This document shows positions 23,671 through 36,734 of a DNA stretch of 64,000 nt, in pieces. Position 1 is the stretch's first letter; each line of letters opens with the position of its first letter. The notes below the pieces were generated by a model, which saw only the letters and a list, made by a program, of their open reading frames with translations, did no database searches and was not told where the DNA came from. The position numbers and the translations under genes are program-made. The stretch is from Pseudoscleropodium purum. Taxonomy: Eukaryota; Streptophyta; Bryopsida; Hypnales; Brachytheciaceae. The DNA is taken from NCBI GenBank assembly GCA_963969395.1, contig OZ017797.1, forward strand, positions 17,670,001-17,734,000. Direction: 5' to 3'.

Positions 23671-26600
23671 ATGGCATCAGAAGTCGGGGAGAGTTTCAGC
23701 AGCCAAACGGGGTAATTAATAACCTCTTGCTTGCTTGCCTCTTCTGGAATTGATCAGCTCGAATCGCGTGGTCTGGGTCGGTGGCATTCTGGGTTTTTTT
23801 AGATGATCGAGATGAATTTGGATTGAAAAACGTGAGAGCGATTAATCTACAGCAATTTTAGAGCTCAATCCATGCATGCTCGTCGAATGTGTTCGTGGTT
23901 GTCGGTAAATGGGAATTGGATGACTCTGTTTTTAGAGCCTTGAATTCGTGTCTTCTACTTTGTTGATGGTAGAGCGAGCTCAATGATGGATCTCGAGTTG
24001 GAATTTCGTGGTAGTGTAAGATTTTGAACTCGGATTCCCAAATCCTTTTGGTCGTGTATCGAGGTAGGGACACCGTAATCGCCACTTGTAGCTAGTTTCT
24101 GTTGTTAGAATGCTCGAATTTGCACATTTCCTTGCTCGTGAGAGAGGGAGGATTTTGACGCGCGAAAGAATGCGTTATTGGGATACTATAGGGTGAAAGT
24201 TATGAAAGTCCAAAGTTTTTAACTGATAGATGACCTAAAAGCGACACTGGAGTAGATGTTTGGGTGGTTTAGCGTTCTTTTATCCAATATGTAAGCACTG
24301 TCTTAGAGTAGCGATTCGGAATCAGTGGCGATATGGAGTGTGCTTAGATTACTATCAAGCAGCTCTTCATTTGGGCCAGGCTTACAGTTTCTTTTCACAT
24401 GGCGATGAATCTTTTGCTTGCGGCTTTGGACCATTTGTATATTTCGGCTTCGGGTTGTGACATTTCTTTCGGTGCTTTCTTGGCTCAGGGCTGGTGATAA
24501 ATCAGGAACAGTTGCAAATGTGGAATCAAAAATCAGCATTCCAGTGCTTGGTCTTCAAGAGGTGAGATGAACTACTCTTCTCGGCCAACCTTCTCCGTTT
24601 AAACTTCTTGAAGTGCTGGTGTCCTGATGTGAGTGGCAATTCGTGCATAACGTTCTTGGGAGGAGCTCATACCATCTGCTAGTGCAAGGAAGAATCAGGG
24701 TATCCCATGATGCTGTGGTTTCTGATGACAACTTCTTTTTTGACACACATCTTCTTACATCGAAGTGAGTTCAAATTTTGTGGGGAGGAGGCCCTTGACA
24801 TCCATCCAGGCTTGAAAAGCTCCCTGACAATGGGGTTCACTCGGATGTGGTGTGGTAGATCGTTTCGAAGTTGCAGAAAGAAGCCAGCGATGTCAGATTC
24901 AAGAGTTTCCGTTCCATGTACTCCAGTGTTGTGGGCGCCATTACAACCGATGTTGCAGCCATGGTTGTACCGCTCGATGACCACATGGTGCACCGTGGCC
25001 ACTCCGTTTTCGATACCGGCATTCTTCTAAACGGGTGAACTCATCACAATCCTTGCCATTTTGATTTTGAATCAGTTGCAGAATTTTCCAATCAGGCTGG
25101 CTGTGCCGGTCTAGAGTTTGCGTCTCCATCACTGAAGTTCCTACATCAGTTTTCTTGTCAGTGCTTTCTCAACTAGAAGATGAGTCAATACTAAAAACCA
25201 TTTATTCTTTCAGTGTAAAATCAGTGTAAAATTATTAAAGTAGAATAACGTATTGATTTTAGAGTGAAACTACACTGATTTTGAACTATTTGTTGCAGTT
25301 AAAACAATTGGGGTGGGGGTAAGGGTGGGGGGTAGTTGTGTGATCCATGTTATAGTTAACAAAGTACTGAAACTGTTGAAGAACTATTGATAATCATTGG
25401 AGAGGCGGGGACTTTGCTGATGACATTTGCGACTATATTTTGATCAAACTTTGAATCCGGGCGCAGGTATATCTACGAGCTCGATGCGCATCTGGATCGC
25501 TTTCTTAGGTCAGCAGCAAAAGCCAAGATCACTCCACCTTTTGATCGAGCAACCATGCGAGATATTTTAGTGCAGACGGTGGCAGCAGGGAAATGCCAGA
25601 ATGGGATACTCCGGTACTGGATGTCAGTGGGTCGAGGAAATTTCGAACTGTCTTCGAAGGACTGCACCAAGGCGTCACTGTATGCCCATGTTATGGAAGA
25701 AAATATTATTGATCTTGCAGCACCTGCTGGTGTAAAGGTATGTAATTGCACATTCTGTCTTTCGTACAGGGGGAAGGTTTCTTTTAAATTGGAAATTTCG
25801 CATTTTTCATCCTTGCAACCAGAATCAAACCTATTATGATCGTCTATTACCAATCCTTAGCCTTACTCCAATGTGTCATGTTTTGAGCAAGATTCTGTTT
25901 CGTCCCTACCTAGTAACAAAAGCGGGTGTCGAGCACATTTTCTGTATGGAAAATGGTTCCTATTGTTCATTGTTTGTATTTGTATTTGAAAGTTCGTTAT
26001 TTTCATTTGCTAATATGGAGAAAAAAAATAGTGTCACATGTCATTGAAAATTGGAACTACCTTAAAAACCTCCAGGAATGAGTGTTTTTTCACCTTAGAA
26101 ACTAGCCAGACTGATGTCGTTATGATGGGTGAGGTAGAGGGCGGGGCTAGGCTGGACAAAATCTCGACATCACACGTGCACTGCACACTGCAAAGTACAA
26201 TTGTGTGCAGGGTGTTTTGCCGTGTGCCCCTTGTTGCGGGATTGTAACCTTGTTGAATCATACAAGCCCAGCAGTCTGGAAGCTGGAACCTCCCCTGAGT
26301 CCGGCAAAGTCCTCTTGTGCATGTGCCAGGCCCTTCCTTTACCCTGCTCCCGAGGTTGTGGAAATTTGCCCCAAGTTGTTGGATCATATTCGTCAGTGTA
26401 GCGGATTGAAAACGCCCAAGAGTCCCTTGCATGTGCAGGTGATCACGTCCACTGTCCCCATCAAAGACCCCTACTTCGCCACCATCAAATCCACGAACTA
26501 CCTCCCGAATGCACTGGTGGTGACCGAGGCCGAGGAGCAGGGCGCTTCGGTGGGCATTTGGCTGGACGAGGAAGGCCACCTCGCGGAGGGACAGAACATG

Positions 26601-27516
26601 AACGTGGGCTTCCTCACAAGCGAGGGGGAGTTGCTGCTCCCTCCGTTCGACCGGATTCTGTCCGGGTGCACGGCTCGCCGACTGCTGGAGCTGGCGCCGA
26701 AGCTCGTGAAGGAGAACGCCATAGCCGGGCTAACGGGCGTGCGAATGACCACCATCTCCGTCGCAGAAGGGAGAAAGGCAGCCGAAATGATGCTCATCAT
26801 GAGCGGCTACCTGATCGTGCCGGTGGTGGAGTGGGATGGCAAACCGGTGGGCAACGGTAAGTTCCTGGCTTCGGCGGAGTCTGTGCTATGGAATGGAATG
26901 GTAACGCTACCAATAATCCTTTGCAAAGTTAGTGCTTGTTGAGCACGAGTTGTGCCATCTATCGGACGAGCACAAGCTCTATGTAATGTCAATCAAGGAC
27001 ATGGTTCTCATTACCAAACATAAAACGCAAGTTCGTGCATGTTGAGCATTGTTGCAGCATCGACCGGACGATCACATGGACTCTCTCTAATGACGATGAA
27101 GGACATGATTCTCATATTTCAATTGCAAGTTAGTGCTTGTTGAGCATCGTTGCGGCATCGACTGGACGATCACATAGACTCTCTAATGGCAATCCAGGAC
27201 ATGGTTATCATATATCATTTGCAAGTTAGTGCTTGTTGAGCCTTGTTGTACGTGGCATCTCCCATGAGGTCACAACAATGCTGAACAAGCATTCCCAGAA
27301 GGTGTACATTGTTGTTTTACAACATCTGCAAAGGTCGGTTTTGTAAGAAGGTCGCTAGGTAGAAGGTGTCGTGACCTTACGTGTTGAAGTTTTGCTTGGT
27401 TCCTTGTTTTTTTTGCAGGAAAACCAGGTCCGGTGTCACTGGCTTTACTTCGACGCTTGCAGCAAGATATGTTGGCAACCCCGTCCGCTCTGCTGACATA
27501 TGTGCCATCGGCGTAG
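23671..27516 (+). CDS. Class IV PLP aminotransferase (branched-chain/D-amino-acid aminotransferase-like)
   Basis: Fold-type IV aminotransferases move amino groups between amino acids and 2-oxo acids with pyridoxal phosphate. Six exons join in frame: 23671-23711, 24489-24561, 24859-25034, 25467-25737, 26439-26856 and 27419-27516, all with GT-AG introns. The product is 358 residues. Landmarks of the plant BCAT-like/D-amino-acid transaminase group are present in order: MYSSVVGAITTD, then DDHMVHRGHSVFDT; YELDAHLDRFLRSA; RYWMSVGRGNF; and ATIKSTNYLPN, whose Lys204 is the expected Schiff-base lysine. Next come EGQNMNVGF with Glu237 contacting the cofactor, and LSGCTARRLLELA. The first 38 residues show no clear plastid transit peptide, so the protein may be cytosolic or a further 5' exon may be missed. 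Exact substrate (branched-chain, D-amino acid or aminodeoxychorismate) cannot be told from sequence alone. The exon 3 acceptor is chosen by reading-frame fit. Confidence 0.93.
26923..27262 (+). repeat. Tandem repeat in the last intron of the aminotransferase gene
   Basis: The phrase GCAAGTTAGTGCTTGTTGAGC recurs, with changes, at 26923, 27027, 27125 and 27221, giving units of 104, 98 and 96 bp. Units also share CGGACGA.CAC, CTCTAATG and GGACATGGTTCTCAT blocks. There are three full units and a partial fourth, wholly within intron 5 (26857-27418). Confidence 0.85.
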
Positions 27517-28378
27517 GAAACGGTTTGCGTGAGCTTGCTGGGAGCCGTTTACTGCTTAGTGGTTTTGTTGGCTAGATGTGAGGAAGTGTGAGGAAGTTTG
27601 AGTAGGTCCCTGGTTCGAAAAGCAAGCCACTGCTACGACACGGACAAAGCTTCTCGTGTAGCATAGCAGCTAGCTTGTTTATATATGAGATGTTGAATTG
27701 TACAGTGCATGAACTGCTTCAACATCTAGAAGAAGAAGAAGAAGAACTCTGGTTTTAGACCAGCTGAAGGAGTTTGCTTGGGGTAGTACTAACTACGCCA
27801 CAAGGATTGACAAACCATTTCTCTAGACATCAAATTAAATTTACTTCTTGTAAGTTGAAAACTGATTATATGATATACCTCACTTGATTTGATTTGTTTT
27901 TGCGATCGTTCAACTGATGTCAATTATTATCAAAATTCTGATAGGGTTTTAGTTCTATGAATCGTTTTGAAATGATTGTTGTGTGACATTAAATTTGAGT
28001 TTAGCAACTTCAGAAGTTTGCACAGGGCCTTTTGAACCTTTTGGGATTGATGCTTCATGAAGAAGATGAAGACACAGATTTGCAGAAGTAAACTATGGTT
28101 GCAATAAACTGTGTTTCTTGAAATTTCATGGGTAAGCAGGAATTTTCAAGTTACTCCGTTTGTCACAAGCATGTGCAACTGCTTTCAAATTGTACATGAG
28201 AAGCCATTGAAAGTTCTTAAATTTCTGCCGGAGTCCTCTGCAAACAAGAAGTTACGTCAGTTTTGAACTTCCTGTGTGACCTTTCATCATAATCACGGCA
28301 AAGCACATTCAAGTGAACTTTCAGGTAGTCTTCTCCACTTCTGTCAACGATGGACTACTGGAGGACATGGGGGGGGGA
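27517..28378 (+). other. 3' flank of the aminotransferase gene
   Basis: This is probable 3' untranslated and downstream sequence. It contains a short (GAA)n run near 27727-27745 and AATAAA near 28103. No further gene is recognised. Confidence 0.4.
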
Positions 28379-28633
28379 GATTGCACTTGAAAAAAAAAAA
28401 ATTAAGTTGGTTAAAAAATGACAACAAACCACAAAGTTTTTGCCCAAAAAAATTTCAAATTGAAAAATAATAATAGTCTTGGACGAAGTTGCTAGATTGG
28501 GCGAAAGAGTGCTAGATTGCACTTGAAAAAAAAAATTAAATTGGCTAAAAAATGACAACAAACCACACAATTTTTTGCCCAAAAAATTTCAAATTAAAAA
28601 ATAATAATAATCTTGGATGAAGTTGCCAAATTG
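28379..28633 (+). repeat. Two-copy tandem duplication, period 136 bp
   Basis: GATTGCACTTGAAAAAAAAA begins at 28379 and again at 28515. Both copies continue with AATGACAACAAACCAC, TTTTGCCCAAAAAA, TTTCAAATT and CTTGGA.GAAGTTGC. The copies are very similar, so the duplication is fairly recent. Confidence 0.9.
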
Positions 28634-31612
28634 TAGAAGAAAATAAAATTATAGACATGCGATATGTGCTAATGTGATCTTTTCTATCCAATATGTGGAT
28701 GAATGTTGAAATTTGGAGCACCACTATAACATTTTATATTGCCACTTTGGCACTTCATAAAAAAAAGAAAAAAAAAAAGTCCTATTGTAGGTTTGAAGCT
28801 TTTGTATACCAACTAGGTGAAGGTTAGATTCGACATAAATTAAGTTGTTTTTGTACTAAAAAAATTTTAATTTTAATTTTAAAAAGTACCACACATCATG
28901 TAAGGCAACATGGACTTGTCAAAATTTGACATAGAAATTCCATTCCAACACTTCTCTTCCAAATCTAACCTTCATGTACGGTGTTGAAATGGAGACTATC
29001 TTATTACTACAAGGATTTTATTTTCATTTATTTTAGGCGATGCAAAAAAGGGATAATTGTTGGGTCAGTGAGATAGTTGTTTACATCTATGTATAGAAAT
29101 AGATGAAGCTTAAATTATTCATTAAAAAGAGTGTACATTCATTCAAAACAAAGTGCTATTGTCCACTTTGTGATATCGTCTTCCATTTCTTATAGATAGG
29201 TTTATATTTGCTGAGTTATTAACTTCAACGGCACATTGAGTATTAACATATATGGTATTGTATATTGTGAACTCATAAATGATTCTTAAAGTCAAAATTT
29301 GTTGATGCATGTAGGATAATGACAATTTGTTATCATATATCATATAGGTTTTTAACTAGGGTAAATAATCCATTCTTGTCATGTGACTATTTGTGCCACT
29401 CTATAAAAAGTTTCATTACAATCATGCAAAAAGTTGGAATGCACCTCTTTTGAGTACATGAGCTCTTGGACATTGTTGGGATGTAGAAATGGCATTATGT
29501 AGGTGTACAAGTAGCATATTAAAAGTGACTTAGTGACATGAATAGGGACTCAATTATTAGGGACTAAATGTTGTTACACCTTTAAGATAATATTGTGACC
29601 ATTTTAGATGTGTAAGATGACCATCAAAGGTGTACATTTTATTGGTTTTGGGTGATCTAGTAACACTTTGTAGGCTATTTGAGTGGCACATTTCAAAAAT
29701 TCATACTTTGTTGAAGATACATATTTTCAATTAGTATAGCTCTCTTTCTCTCTATTTGATGTGTGAAGAAAAAATTGTTTTTTCTCCACCACTTCAAAGA
29801 TACTCTTCAAAATTGGTATCACAAATAGAGCCAATTACCTTAAACACAACTAGAGTAGTGGGGGAAAAGCAACTATGCCAATATAACAATTGCCCAAATA
29901 ATTTTTAAGACTAGATAGTAAATTATAAGGCATCATAAAGGATCATAATTTGGTATTGTTGCTTATAAATGTGGAATACAATGGTTTTGAATATATTGGA
30001 TTCCTTCAAACTAGCACTTTCCACCATTGATGACAAAACGTCTTGATCACAAAAACGAATGGTATCCATTCATAAATGTTTATAGAGTGGTTTGTATACT
30101 AGAATGCTTGTCATAAACTATTTCTCTAGCCAAAGCAATATCTGTAGCATTGAAGAAGCAACCAATGAGATGATTGACTAGTTTATCATTGACCCATACT
30201 TTGAACATAGAAAGGGCCAAATTTCTAAAGATATCATCCCAAATTAAGCAATTGGAAGTTTTAAGAGGTTAATGTGTATGTATTCTAATGTGATTTTAAC
30301 TCACACTAGAGATAGCATTTTAATAATTTTCTATTCTCCTCCTAATACATTTTTGAAAATGCATTGAAAGCATCTAACGCATTACATTGAATATGGAGGC
30401 CAAAATAAGCATCATGTATGAAGTTTTGTACATATTTGGTTGAATGGATCTATATTTTGTTATTTACATACGAAACTTATTTTTAAGAAATAAAAATATA
30501 TATTAAAGAACTTGTAATGTGAGCAAATTATCATCCTCATTCAACATTATTCTACAATGCATACTTTCAATATGTCTCCAATATCATGTTGCTTAGATAC
30601 TTACCAAAGTTTGGAAGTAGAGGAAGAGTTTTGCACATGGTTTCTAAATTTATTTGTCATGTTGTCTAGAATTATATTTTAAATAATGGGATAATTATGT
30701 GCATATCCTCACCTTGTATTAAAATTTCATAATGATATGCTCATAATTAATTTTGTAGAAATCTATTCAAACTTCCAATTGGTTGTTCAATGATCAACTA
30801 AAGTTATCCTTTAGGGGTTTAAAAATTACATAAACAACACAATTACTTTCTTACATAATAGCCACATGAACAATTAGGCTAAACCCTAAAGAATTAATTG
30901 TGCATAGAATTGAACAATGATTGTTTTACCACCACTAAAGGTATAGCCCCTAAAGTGTCTTTAGAAGCTCTAGAAGTGTTTTCTAGTACATAGTGCATAT
31001 GCCTTGATTTTTTCTTGCATCAAAAATGTACAAACAATGTACATTTCAAGTGGTAAATACTTTTAGTGACTAGTGCATTTCAACTTCAAAAATTCATAAC
31101 TAATTCCACAATGCTCCAAAAAAAATATGAAACTATTTGGATTACATACCAATTCCATTTTTATGTCAAGGTTATATGCTACTAAAAAATATTTCAAGAA
31201 TTCTAACTACTCCAAATTTACCCTGAAAAGACAAACTCTGTTCAAAGGGTTTCAAAGAATCTCTTCAAGAAAACTCCTCCAACATTGAACTAAACATGAA
31301 CTTCCTTGGTATCATTTTCTTTGTCTTTACAAGATGCATCTATCAATCAAAGGGCATTTCCACCGCTTCAGCTTCATATGGAACGTCAAAAAGTTTTCAT
31401 AAAGTGGTCACAAGCAACCACACTACATTCATACTTCATCCCTCCACAACACCTTGTAAAACTTACTTAGTGTCATTGAAGACATCATCAAAGAGAATGA
31501 TTCTTCCATAGTCAAAGCATTTGAGTCTTTGTATGAGCTCTCATATGGTCTAAAAAAACCTCAACAATAGTGTAGGGAGGCATCTTTTGAGTAGATAGTG
31601 AGGAGAGGTATG
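28634..31612. other. AT-rich intergenic DNA
   Basis: I see no gene or clearly bounded element. A plant telobox-like AAACCCTAAA occurs near 30884, which may be chance. Confidence 0.45.
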
Positions 31613-32105
31613 CACTATCCACTTAAAAGTGACTCCCCCTTTTTATTTTTGGGTTTTTTTAATTTTCATTTGCAACCCCCCTCTCCCTCTCCCCTCTTAT
31701 AATTTTCAGAAACCAACATAATGACAATCAGTATGGGATAGTTCCTCCTATATCCATATATGGTACCCATATTCAATATTTCTCCCATATCCATATCTAG
31801 TATCCATAGTTAGTATTCATCTTATATCCATATCCGATACTATATTTGTATCCGAAATCCATATTTGAAATTCATCCCATATCCGTATTTGGTCCTATGT
31901 ACATATCCGGTATTCATTTCATATTTCATATTTTGATAACTTAGTTTAAATCTCACAAGATCAACAACTTGTGATTTTTTGAGAAATCAATGGCAATTTC
32001 GAGGGTAAGCATTTAAAAAAAATTAACACCCTATGCATTTTTTGAGAGGAAGGGGGGCAACTAATGCAAACCATGAGGAGAGCCATCTTTTGAGTGGATA
32101 GTGTA
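31613..32105 (+). mobile_element. Possible terminal-inverted-repeat element with degenerate ATATCC array
   Basis: The left end CACTATCCACTTAAAAGTG and the right end, the reverse complement of CACTATCCACTCAAAAGATGG, form an inverted pair 493 bp apart. Between them, about 31740-31940 is a degenerate array of ATATCC(A)-type units. A related TTTTGAGTAGATAGTGAGGA sequence lies just outside the left end near 31585, so the true boundary could be there. The flanking bases (ATG/TAG) do not form a duplication. Confidence 0.45.
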
Positions 32106-32433
32106 GTAGATAGTATAGGTGGAGCATTGTAGCGTTCCCAATAAAATTAGAAAGCACATAGTAGTGATAGTAGTAGCATCTTCCTGCTATAGTCGCAATT
32201 ACCTTTGACCTGAAGTTTATAGTAGAGTTGCTTTAAGTTTTTGGTTTTGAATGACATTTTGAACTTGTAGTTTATTTTTTGTATTGGAATGTTTGATAAA
32301 AAAGTGAACTTTAGAATAGTGGCTTTGAAGTGTCCATGGCATTGAAGAAGGCAAAAGTTCATCATTGATTGGTCATTTAAACAAGCTACATGATGCCCAT
32401 TTAAGAAAGATTCTAAAATCCAAGCTTGAATAA

Positions 32434-32766
32434 GGGCCGCTTCACATTTGGGCCCAAGGTTGAGAATTTGTCAACCTCCACCAATCAAATTTCAGAACCC
32501 CCCGACTTTGGCCTCTCGACCCTTCACACAAGGTGACACAATCCAAAGTCCATCGCCCTCGCAAGTGCCTACATGGAAGCCCAAGCTCCTACATGACAAT
32601 GGCCTCACAATGGACTCTCAACCAAAGTTTGGGTCACCACTTTGTGGTGACCCAAACTTTGGTCGAGAGTCCGTCAAATTGCCCATTTCTTTGGACTCTC
32701 GCCCAAAGTTTTGGCCATGAACTTCCACGGACTCTCAACTTCGTTGGCCCATGTGTGAAGCGCCCC
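32434..32766 (+). mobile_element. Harbinger/Tourist-like MITE, copy 1
   Basis: The 333-bp element has terminal inverted repeats GGGCCGCTTCACATTTGGGCC and GGGGCGCTTCACACATGGGCC (reverse complement of the right end). It is flanked by TAA at 32431-32433 and 32767-32769. A three-base TWA duplication and a GGG-start terminus are typical of PIF/Harbinger MITEs. The interior is itself nearly palindromic, with ACTCTCGACCAAAGTTTGGGT-type units on both sides. A copy in opposite orientation lies at 57569-57922. Confidence 0.88.
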
Positions 32767-32769
32767 TAA

Positions 32770-33690
32770 TCCTCCAACGTACTAAATCCAACCTACAAAG
32801 TGAGGTCCAATATGGTAATTTTGGAGTTTTTTTACGAATACATTTTTTTTTTTTAAAAGCCCCCTATTTTTGAGCCACGTCTAAGGGATGTTCTAAACCT
32901 ATCCTAGCTAATTCAAGGTCTTTAATAGTAAATATGAATTCAAAATTTGCAAATTTCATCATGCATGGAATTTTTTTTTTTAAATCCCTCAGGGTAAATC
33001 CAGCCTGCCCCCCCTCCGACGACCTCAAATGTCAATTGTCAGCTCTTCCAAGGGTGCTTTTATGGACCTCCTCCGTTTAGTCCCTTCCCCAGAGCTGATT
33101 GAACTTCCGCTTTTTGCCCCCCCATCGCGAATTTCCCGCCCTAAATCCGTCGGAAACCCGGATAGAGATCCTGCATGTGAGTCTGAAGTCCGGACCCGTC
33201 TGTCCCGGTCCTCAACCCAATAATGAAAAGCATAGACTTCGCTAGCCTCCTCACCGCATTGGCTGCATGGTTTCCGGGCCCTCTACTGTAAATAGACTGT
33301 CGCCGTTATCATGACTTCCTTACACCCTCCCTCTTAATAATAATAATAATAATAATAATTTTAAATTAAGTTATTAGGCTTAGGAATAATGAGACGATTG
33401 ATGCCCTGTAAGTGTAAGTTAACTTACTTACACGCCAGGCAACCCCCTGTAGGTCAGGTTCACTATTAACTTAAGTTCTATTTTAATCAGTCCTACAGAT
33501 GATAATAACTTCTTACTGTCAATCACCAGTTGACACGTGGATTCCCTGTCCTCATTGATCCCCACCCCTATAAGTTCCACTATCACACCCTAAGCTGAGC
33601 ATTTACGACGTCACCCAGTTGGAAGGGGAAGGGCCTGCTTGCACCCTTCATGGACACAAATAGCACTTGAAAATATTAATCTCAAAATGT
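32770..33690. other. Mixed intergenic DNA with GC-richer islands and a microsatellite
   Basis: Two patches (33000-33320 and 33420-33640) are richer in GC than their surroundings, but I see no recognisable gene in them. Between them is an (AAT)n microsatellite at 33335-33359. These patches could be remains of a gene or promoter. Confidence 0.4.
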
Positions 33691-34335
33691 CCAAGGTCTA
33701 TTTTGAGCTTCTTAGAATTTGCTCTAAATTGAATAAAATGCCAACATTTTGTTAAGTTGTATCAATTTTTTGGAATTGCAACCATACAAATTCAAACTAG
33801 ACATGTTAGAGATCTCATAGGAAAAAAGAAAACACAACAATATCACTTATGGAGTGAAAGATTATAATGTTTGACCTTAAGGGTGTTAAAACTGCAAAAG
33901 TGATGTGAAGTCTTTCAATCCTCTTTTCACAAGTCAAATTTAAAAAGTGGTTGAACCAAAAACATATATGGAGTTAAAGGGCCTAACATGTATAACCCCA
34001 ATCAATTTATTGCTTCTTAAAATCTACTCTATAAGATTTTTTTAATGAATTTTGAATGTGATTTTTTCTCTAAGATCTAGTGTATTTGAGGCTCATTTCC
34101 AAGAGCCCTCAACACTACAGGAAGTCAAGATTGCAATGGATACCCTTGCACAAAATCTTAAATAGAAAAATCACTATCATTTATTTTCAAGATCAGGATT
34201 TTGATGCTAAAACTAAACTTCAAGAAGAACTTTCCAAAGACATATACTCCAAAACATAGCAACTTGGATAAGTTTTATTTAATTTCAAAGTTTTGCAAAC
34301 ACTAGGTTTTGGTGCCTTCGGCATTTAGGGGTTAA
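33691..34335 (+). repeat. Dispersed repeat R1, copy 2
   Basis: This is homologous to 14841-15460 in the same orientation over its full length. It has scattered substitutions and small indels, about four-fifths identical by eye. It ends a few bases before repeat R2. Confidence 0.75.
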
Positions 34336-34352
34336 CTAGGCAAATAATAAGA

Positions 34353-34518
34353 TAACTACACCTAAAATCACACAAAGGAGCAATTCAACATGGTTTCCGT
34401 TATATTAAATTGAATTCTTTTGTGGATTCTAGTTGTTAATCAAAAAGGGATTTTAGATTCTCTTAGAATGTATTTTTTGGACACAATATGAATAAACTAA
34501 AAATATTGAAAATGACTT
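34353..34518 (+). repeat. Dispersed repeat R2, partial copy
   Basis: This is similar to the left half of the TA-flanked element at 47395-47671. Shared blocks are TACACCTAAAAT.GCACAAA, AGATTCTCTTAGA and ATGAATAAACTA. The right terminus found in the other copy is not visible here, so this copy is probably truncated. Confidence 0.6.
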
Positions 34519-36734
34519 CAAAAATTGAGCCATTGTTGTGTTTAATTTCATTCCGTATGCCATGTGTTGAAAATGATTGAAAAAAATCCAAATGAACAAA
34601 TATGAATGTAATAGTATCCTATTTATACTACAATCCTGATAAAAATTGAAGCAAAAGATAATTAAAGTTTAGAAGTAAATGAATTCTCAAGCTAACCACC
34701 CAAATAGACTCAATTGTTGAGGTAATTCTCCTAATCACTCCCCAAATTGCCATGCTTCTTTTTGAAGCCCTAACAACTTTAGTATTTTATTACCTATCAC
34801 CTCCATTGGTATTGTAAAAAGTTGATGTATGGGTGCTTAAAAAATATTTTATATGAGGAAAAACATAAATAATATTAATTTGAATGGAATTTGAAGATCC
34901 TTGGTGAATTCAAGATTCAAGATTTCATTTACTATCATAGATGATCGATAGGATGTAATTTGAAACATTGTTGCATCTACTTTAACTAGATTTGAAGATA
35001 CATGTCCCATTATACAATTAATTTGTATTTGTATTTAGCGATCACAACTATTATTTTCACCACAATCTTTTTTTAATTCAAGATGTTTGTTTGTAAGGAC
35101 ATTTTCTATTACATTTGTTCAAATTCCACTTTGCAAAAAGATATAAAGACTTCATATTTGAATAGAGCCTTGAATTATCAATACATATTTTCAAAGGAAA
35201 ATAATGCATTTCACCACTTACCCAAAGTTGAGGTAAAAAAAAATTTTAATCAATCATTGGATCTTTGTAAAAATTAAATTACCTAGAAGGTCATGTTGAT
35301 TTTTCAATCTCAAAAATTGAAGGAAAAAAAACAAGATCTAATACTTCATTTTGGATGTACAAAATAATCCAAGAGCATTTCAAATATAAGAGAATTATAG
35401 GGGTTAAAATCAACTTTCACTAGCCCCAAACTTTAAAATGGTCCAACTTGAAAACTAAGATGGTTTGAATTTTATTTATTTTTAATTGGATCTCAAATGT
35501 AAAATAGCCCTAAGAAAAGAGCATGTCCATTGGGCTTGAAAAATAATGACCTTGCTGGTGTGACTTGGAAAACTTGCTCAATGATTTTATATATATATAT
35601 ATGATATGGAATCTTTAAATTTATATTGAAGATTAGCCAATACTTTAAAAAAATCAATTACTTCAATATGAGATTTAATAGACTTGTATTTATATTTGAA
35701 CTTTTATTTGAGCCAATGAAAATTGGTTTGTATGCCTCAAAGAAGCTTATTTTAGTGAGAACAATGGTTCTTCATTCCTCTATGTCTAGGAAAGGTAAAA
35801 GATGAGAGGATTGAAAGAGTCCACTATTTAAAATCTCATTCTTGCAATTTTCTAATTTTTTGATTTCAAAAAGTTTTGAATGAATCCAAAAGAACTAGGG
35901 AGGGATTTTGAAAAGTTGGGCATGCTTTGTTTACTTCACACTTTGGAATTTGTGCATGAAATTTTTATGATGAATGATAAGCATGCAAAAATTCCAAATT
36001 GTATGTGAAGCTTTGTTTCAAGTCATTTCAATGAATATTTCAGAAGTTACAAACTTTGTTTTGATTTGAATTTCAAAGCAAACATCTAGAAACATATTCT
36101 AAAGAAAAATTAACAAATTTTATTTGACTATCTAGATTAATATCTAAGCAAAAAATATTCAATTCCAAATAATGAGGTGAAGGTAATGAGGAGCTTTATT
36201 GTGCATGCAATGATAATAGAAAAAACATACAAAGTCATTTTTTGAACTCAAGTTTGAAAATTTCAAAAAAAAAGAAAAGTATAGGATATATGTTACTAGA
36301 ACATTTTCACCATTGGGATTTTACAACTCTCAATTTCTTGTCAAAATTACTAACAAATTAGGTTATTCTTTATCAAATAGTAATTTATTCTTTAAATTTT
36401 TTTAGATGAATATGAAAGTATTTTTTGTTACAAAAATTATTATTTATTTTCTACCATTTTCCAACAAAGTGACTAGAATGTACAAGTTATGGAACATACT
36501 GATTTTTTTCTAAAAAAGTTGAAAGATAAAATCCTTCTTTACAGAAAGGCTAGAAAAAATTGCTTTCTCAAAATTTATGCACATTGAACTTGCAATGGGA
36601 TATTTTTTACTTTATAATTTTCTAAAATGATTTAGCATTTGAGATTGAACCTATTTCCATACATCCTAACGTGATTTTGATGGGGTTTATTTTTTCAAAA
36701 AAATTATAGTTTATATTCTATAAATTGCTTAGAT
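34519..36734. other. AT-rich intergenic DNA
   Basis: I see no gene or bounded element. It is very low in GC, with a short (TA)n run near 35587-35602. Confidence 0.45.
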
